Assembly (NCBI GenBank): GCA_002774415.1
Contig: PEYL01000025.1
Location: 1 to 5,333, forward strand
DNA from: Candidatus Portnoybacteria bacterium CG08_land_8_20_14_0_20_40_83
Lineage (GTDB): Bacteria; Patescibacteriota; Minisyncoccia; Portnoybacterales; GWB1-42-6
DNA length: 5,333 bases
Direction of reading: 5' to 3'
This document shows positions 4,133 through 5,333 of this stretch, one piece after another. Every line of letters begins with the position of its first letter. Within the stretch, counting starts at the first letter, position 1. Made by a program: the position numbers and the translations under genes. The notes under the pieces were generated by a model. That model saw only the letters and a list, made by a program, of their open reading frames with translations. It did no database searches and was not told where the DNA came from.

Positions 4133-5215
4133 TCACGAATTTTCTATACTTTTTAAAACTTCCGCAATATCGATTCCAACCGGACAAACAGCCGCGCATC
4201 GCCGGCATCCCACGCAGCCCATGAAATTAAATTCATCGGGAAGGCGAGCAAATTTATGAAAATACCAGAAATGAATTCGCTCAGCCGTATTTTTTAAAAA
4301 TTTATAGCCTTGCCCTTCTCCGCCAGCTGACGGAGAAGCGCCTCCCGCCACCTCGGAAAATTCCTGCCAGTAGCAGGAATCCCAACAGCGTTGCCTTGTG
4401 CCATAACTTGAATTTTGTTCTGCTTTTTGGCCCGAGGCAGGACCGAGCTCAGCTTGATCGTCAATTCTAAAACAAAAACAAGTCGGGCAGACAATTGTGC
4501 ATTTCCCGCATTCAATACAGCGTTTCCCCAGCTCGTCCCAAATTTTCTGATTATGTTTATTTTCCAGCTTATCTTTTAATTTCAACATCCGCTCATCCAA
4601 TTTTCCTTCGCGAACCGGCCCGCTGAACTGAATATTGATATAATCTTTGTAACCAAACTCGTTTAAAATTTTCTGGCCCAAAGGAGAGCCGGTAAAAACC
4701 GCGTATTCTAACCCCTCCTCTCCTCCCCTTAGTCTAAGGGGAGGTTGGGTAGGGTTATTCAACGACGCTAAAAATATATCAAAACTTAAATGTTCCAGAA
4801 TGTCTTCTTCAAACGTCTGCTCAAAAATATTCTGGGGCAGATCGGGAATCAGGCTGTGACCGACAATCAGGATATGGCGCCGCCGCGCCTGATAATACGG
4901 GTCTTTTTCAAAAACCTGGTCATAAAGCAAAACAGCTTTTAAATCAAGCAGGTTTATGCCAAAAATTGCCACATCTTTTTTGGAAAGCAAATCTATTTTT
5001 AAATTTTGATTTTTATATTCAAAAAGTGTTTCTTTTTCGGGCACAAAAAAACGCTTAAAAGAGAAAAATGGCAAGCCGCTTTCAAGCTTTAAATCTTCCG
5101 GATTTTTTATTGAATCAATTGTTAAGGCGCCATTGAGCTTTTGCGTACCAAAAACCTCCCATTGTTTTTTCTTAAGGAATAAAATAAAATCTTCTAACTT
5201 TTGCCTTGTTAGCAT
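4133..5215 (-). CDS. hyhB: Hydrogenase beta subunit, 4Fe-4S dicluster electron-transfer protein
   Basis: The protein has 360 residues from ATG 5215 to TGA 4135-4133. The N-terminal half is the poorly conserved HydB/ShyB-type region, with motifs such as FFVPEKETLF (56-65), KAVLLYDQVFEKDPYY (93-108) and EYAVFTGSPLG (170-180). The C-terminal half has two ferredoxin-like [4Fe-4S] motifs: C233, C236, C239, C243 (CIECGKCTIVCP) and C334, C337, C340, C344 (CVGCRRCAAVCP). Between them lie TCFCF, RCWDSC (C277, C281) and FSEVAGG, all typical of sulfhydrogenase beta subunits. It relays electrons between HyhS and HyhG. Three short stretches look inserted and coincide with palindromic DNA: about 153-168 (NPTQPPLRLRGGEEGL), 255-263 (AELGPASGQ) and 292-302 (GASPSAGGEGQ). 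The frame is kept through all three. It is the first gene of the locus, with a promoter at 5228-5256, a very short leader and no Shine-Dalgarno site. Confidence 0.92.
   Translation of the reverse strand: MLTRQKLEDFILFLKKKQWEVFGTQKLNGALTIDSIKNPEDLKLESGLPFFSFKRFFVPEKETLFEYKNQNLKIDLLSKKDVAIFGINLLDLKAVLLYDQVFEKDPYYQARRRHILIVGHSLIPDLPQNIFEQTFEEDILEHLSFDIFLASLNNPTQPPLRLRGGEEGLEYAVFTGSPLGQKILNEFGYKDYINIQFSGPVREGKLDERMLKLKDKLENKHNQKIWDELGKRCIECGKCTIVCPTCFCFRIDDQAELGPASGQKAEQNSSYGTRQRCWDSCYWQEFSEVAGGASPSAGGEGQGYKFLKNTAERIHFWYFHKFARLPDEFNFMGCVGCRRCAAVCPVGIDIAEVLKSIENS
4312..4341. repeat. In-frame 30-bp palindrome inside hyhB
   Basis: CTTCTCCG (4315-4322) and CGGAGAAG (4331-4338) are exact reverse complements flanking C-CAGCTG-A, whose core CAGCTG is itself a palindrome; extending to 4312-4341 adds two more pairs with one mismatch. 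It encodes residues about 292-302 of HyhB, a Gly/Ser/Pro-rich stretch between the conserved FSEVAGG and YKFLKNTAERI. Removing about eleven residues would restore the usual spacing as I recall it from the family. Confidence 0.75.
4427..4456. repeat. Possible degenerate palindromic insert inside hyhB (AELG peptide)
   Basis: This GC-rich stretch encodes AELGPASGQ (residues 255-263) between CFRIDDQ and KAEQNSS. Its sense sequence GCTGAGCTCGG matches GCTGAGCTGGG of the hyhG element at 10 of 11 positions, in the same reading frame. AGCTCAGCTT at 4446-4455 is identical to 2558-2567 in the intergenic repeat. Its own palindrome is weak (GAGCTC core only), so it is a less certain member of the group. 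Confidence 0.45.
4709..4757. repeat. In-frame 49-bp inverted repeat inside hyhB, related to the 2533-2626 repeat
   Basis: CCTCCCCTTAG (4722-4732) and CTAAGGGGAGG (4734-4744) form a perfect 11-bp palindrome with a one-base centre, bordered by TAACCC (4709-4714) and GGGTTA (4752-4757). The arm GGAGGTTGGGT at 4740-4750 is the exact reverse complement of ACCCAACCTCC at 2540-2550 in the intergenic repeat. It encodes about NPTQPPLRLRGGEEGL (153-168) without breaking the frame. Confidence 0.8.
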
Positions 5216-5227
5216 TGTGTTGTTTAG

Positions 5228-5256
5228 ATTTTAACATAAAAAACATAGTCAAACAA
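5228..5256 (-). promoter_or_regulatory. Promoter of hyhB and the hydrogenase locus
   Basis: On the minus strand, TTGTTT (5256-5251) is followed after exactly 17 bases by TAAAAT (5233-5228). Only 12 bases separate the -10 box from the hyhB ATG at 5215, so the predicted leader is about five bases. This fits the lack of a Shine-Dalgarno site and suggests leaderless-type translation. No obvious operator was seen. Confidence 0.55.
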
Positions 5257-5272
5257 TACAAATAATTAACCA

Positions 5273-5304
5273 AAAACCCCAAGGCTTTTAAACCTTGGAG
5301 TTTT
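5273..5304. terminator. Bidirectional intrinsic terminator upstream of hyhB
   Basis: CCAAGG (5279-5284) and CCTTGG (5293-5298) form a stem with an 8-base loop, flanked by AAAAC and GTTTT that extend it past one mismatch. T-runs follow on both strands: TTTT at 5301-5304 on plus and TTTTT (complement of 5272-5276) on minus. It probably ends a gene beyond the right edge and insulates the hyhB promoter. After it, GGTAAGTCTTACC near the right end is a small hairpin of unknown role. Confidence 0.75.
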
Positions 5305-5333
5305 CAAAATCTTGAGGTAAGTCTTACCAGAAT

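Noticed and set aside
4294..4515. Frameshift or second gene within hyhB (73-codon overlapping frame)
   Set aside because: The main frame runs unbroken through both iron-sulfur motifs; the extra frame is a by-product of the GC-rich inserts.

Overview
The window is an AT-rich bacterial segment carrying most of a cytoplasmic group 3b [NiFe] hydrogenase (sulfhydrogenase-type, NAD(P)-linked) locus on the minus strand. In transcription order, right to left, it holds: hyhB (iron-sulfur electron-transfer subunit, 4133-5215), hyhG (FAD/NAD(P) and [2Fe-2S] subunit, 2968-3825), a HypC-type maturation chaperone (2644-2847), an EamA/DMT membrane transporter (1583-2485), a DUF6390-like protein (772-1539) and the start of hyhS, the hydrogenase small subunit, which runs off the left edge (1-718). 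The catalytic large subunit is not in the window; it would be expected just beyond the left edge. One small gene lies on the plus strand (3892-4080), between hyhB and hyhG. It encodes a 62-residue cysteine-rich protein and has its own promoter, Shine-Dalgarno site and terminator.

Expected electron flow, from family knowledge: H2 is split or made on the large subunit; electrons pass through the three [4Fe-4S] clusters of HyhS to HyhB and then to the flavin of HyhG, which exchanges hydride with NAD(P)H. The HypC-like protein and probably the DUF6390 protein would serve maturation. The transporter's substrate cannot be read from the sequence.

The organism is probably an uncultivated bacterium, possibly Patescibacteria/CPR. 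This rests on AT-rich short-spaced genes, almost no Shine-Dalgarno sites before the minus-strand genes, many short palindromic repeats, and the gene content. TGA is used as a stop (hyhB, eamA). The assignment is an inference and remains tentative.

The most unusual feature is the density of palindromic elements. Each of the four minus-strand gene junctions from hyhG to hyhS holds a different inverted repeat: 2858-2953, 2489-2670, 1574-1618 and 733-766. Two of these supply the stop codon and C-terminal residues of the gene they follow. Further GC-rich palindromes lie in frame inside hyhG (3466-3510) and hyhB (4312-4341, 4427-4456, 4709-4757) and add low-complexity peptides at points where I recall homologues having none. 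Two of the in-gene elements encode the same AELG peptide in the same frame, and one shares an 11-base arm with an intergenic element. This resembles the Rickettsia palindromic elements and suggests a mobile or spreading family of protein-tolerated palindromes in this genome.

The right end (5216-5333) holds a short-leader promoter for hyhB and a bidirectional terminator that separates this locus from its neighbour. No CRISPR array, tRNA, rRNA or intact transposase gene was seen.
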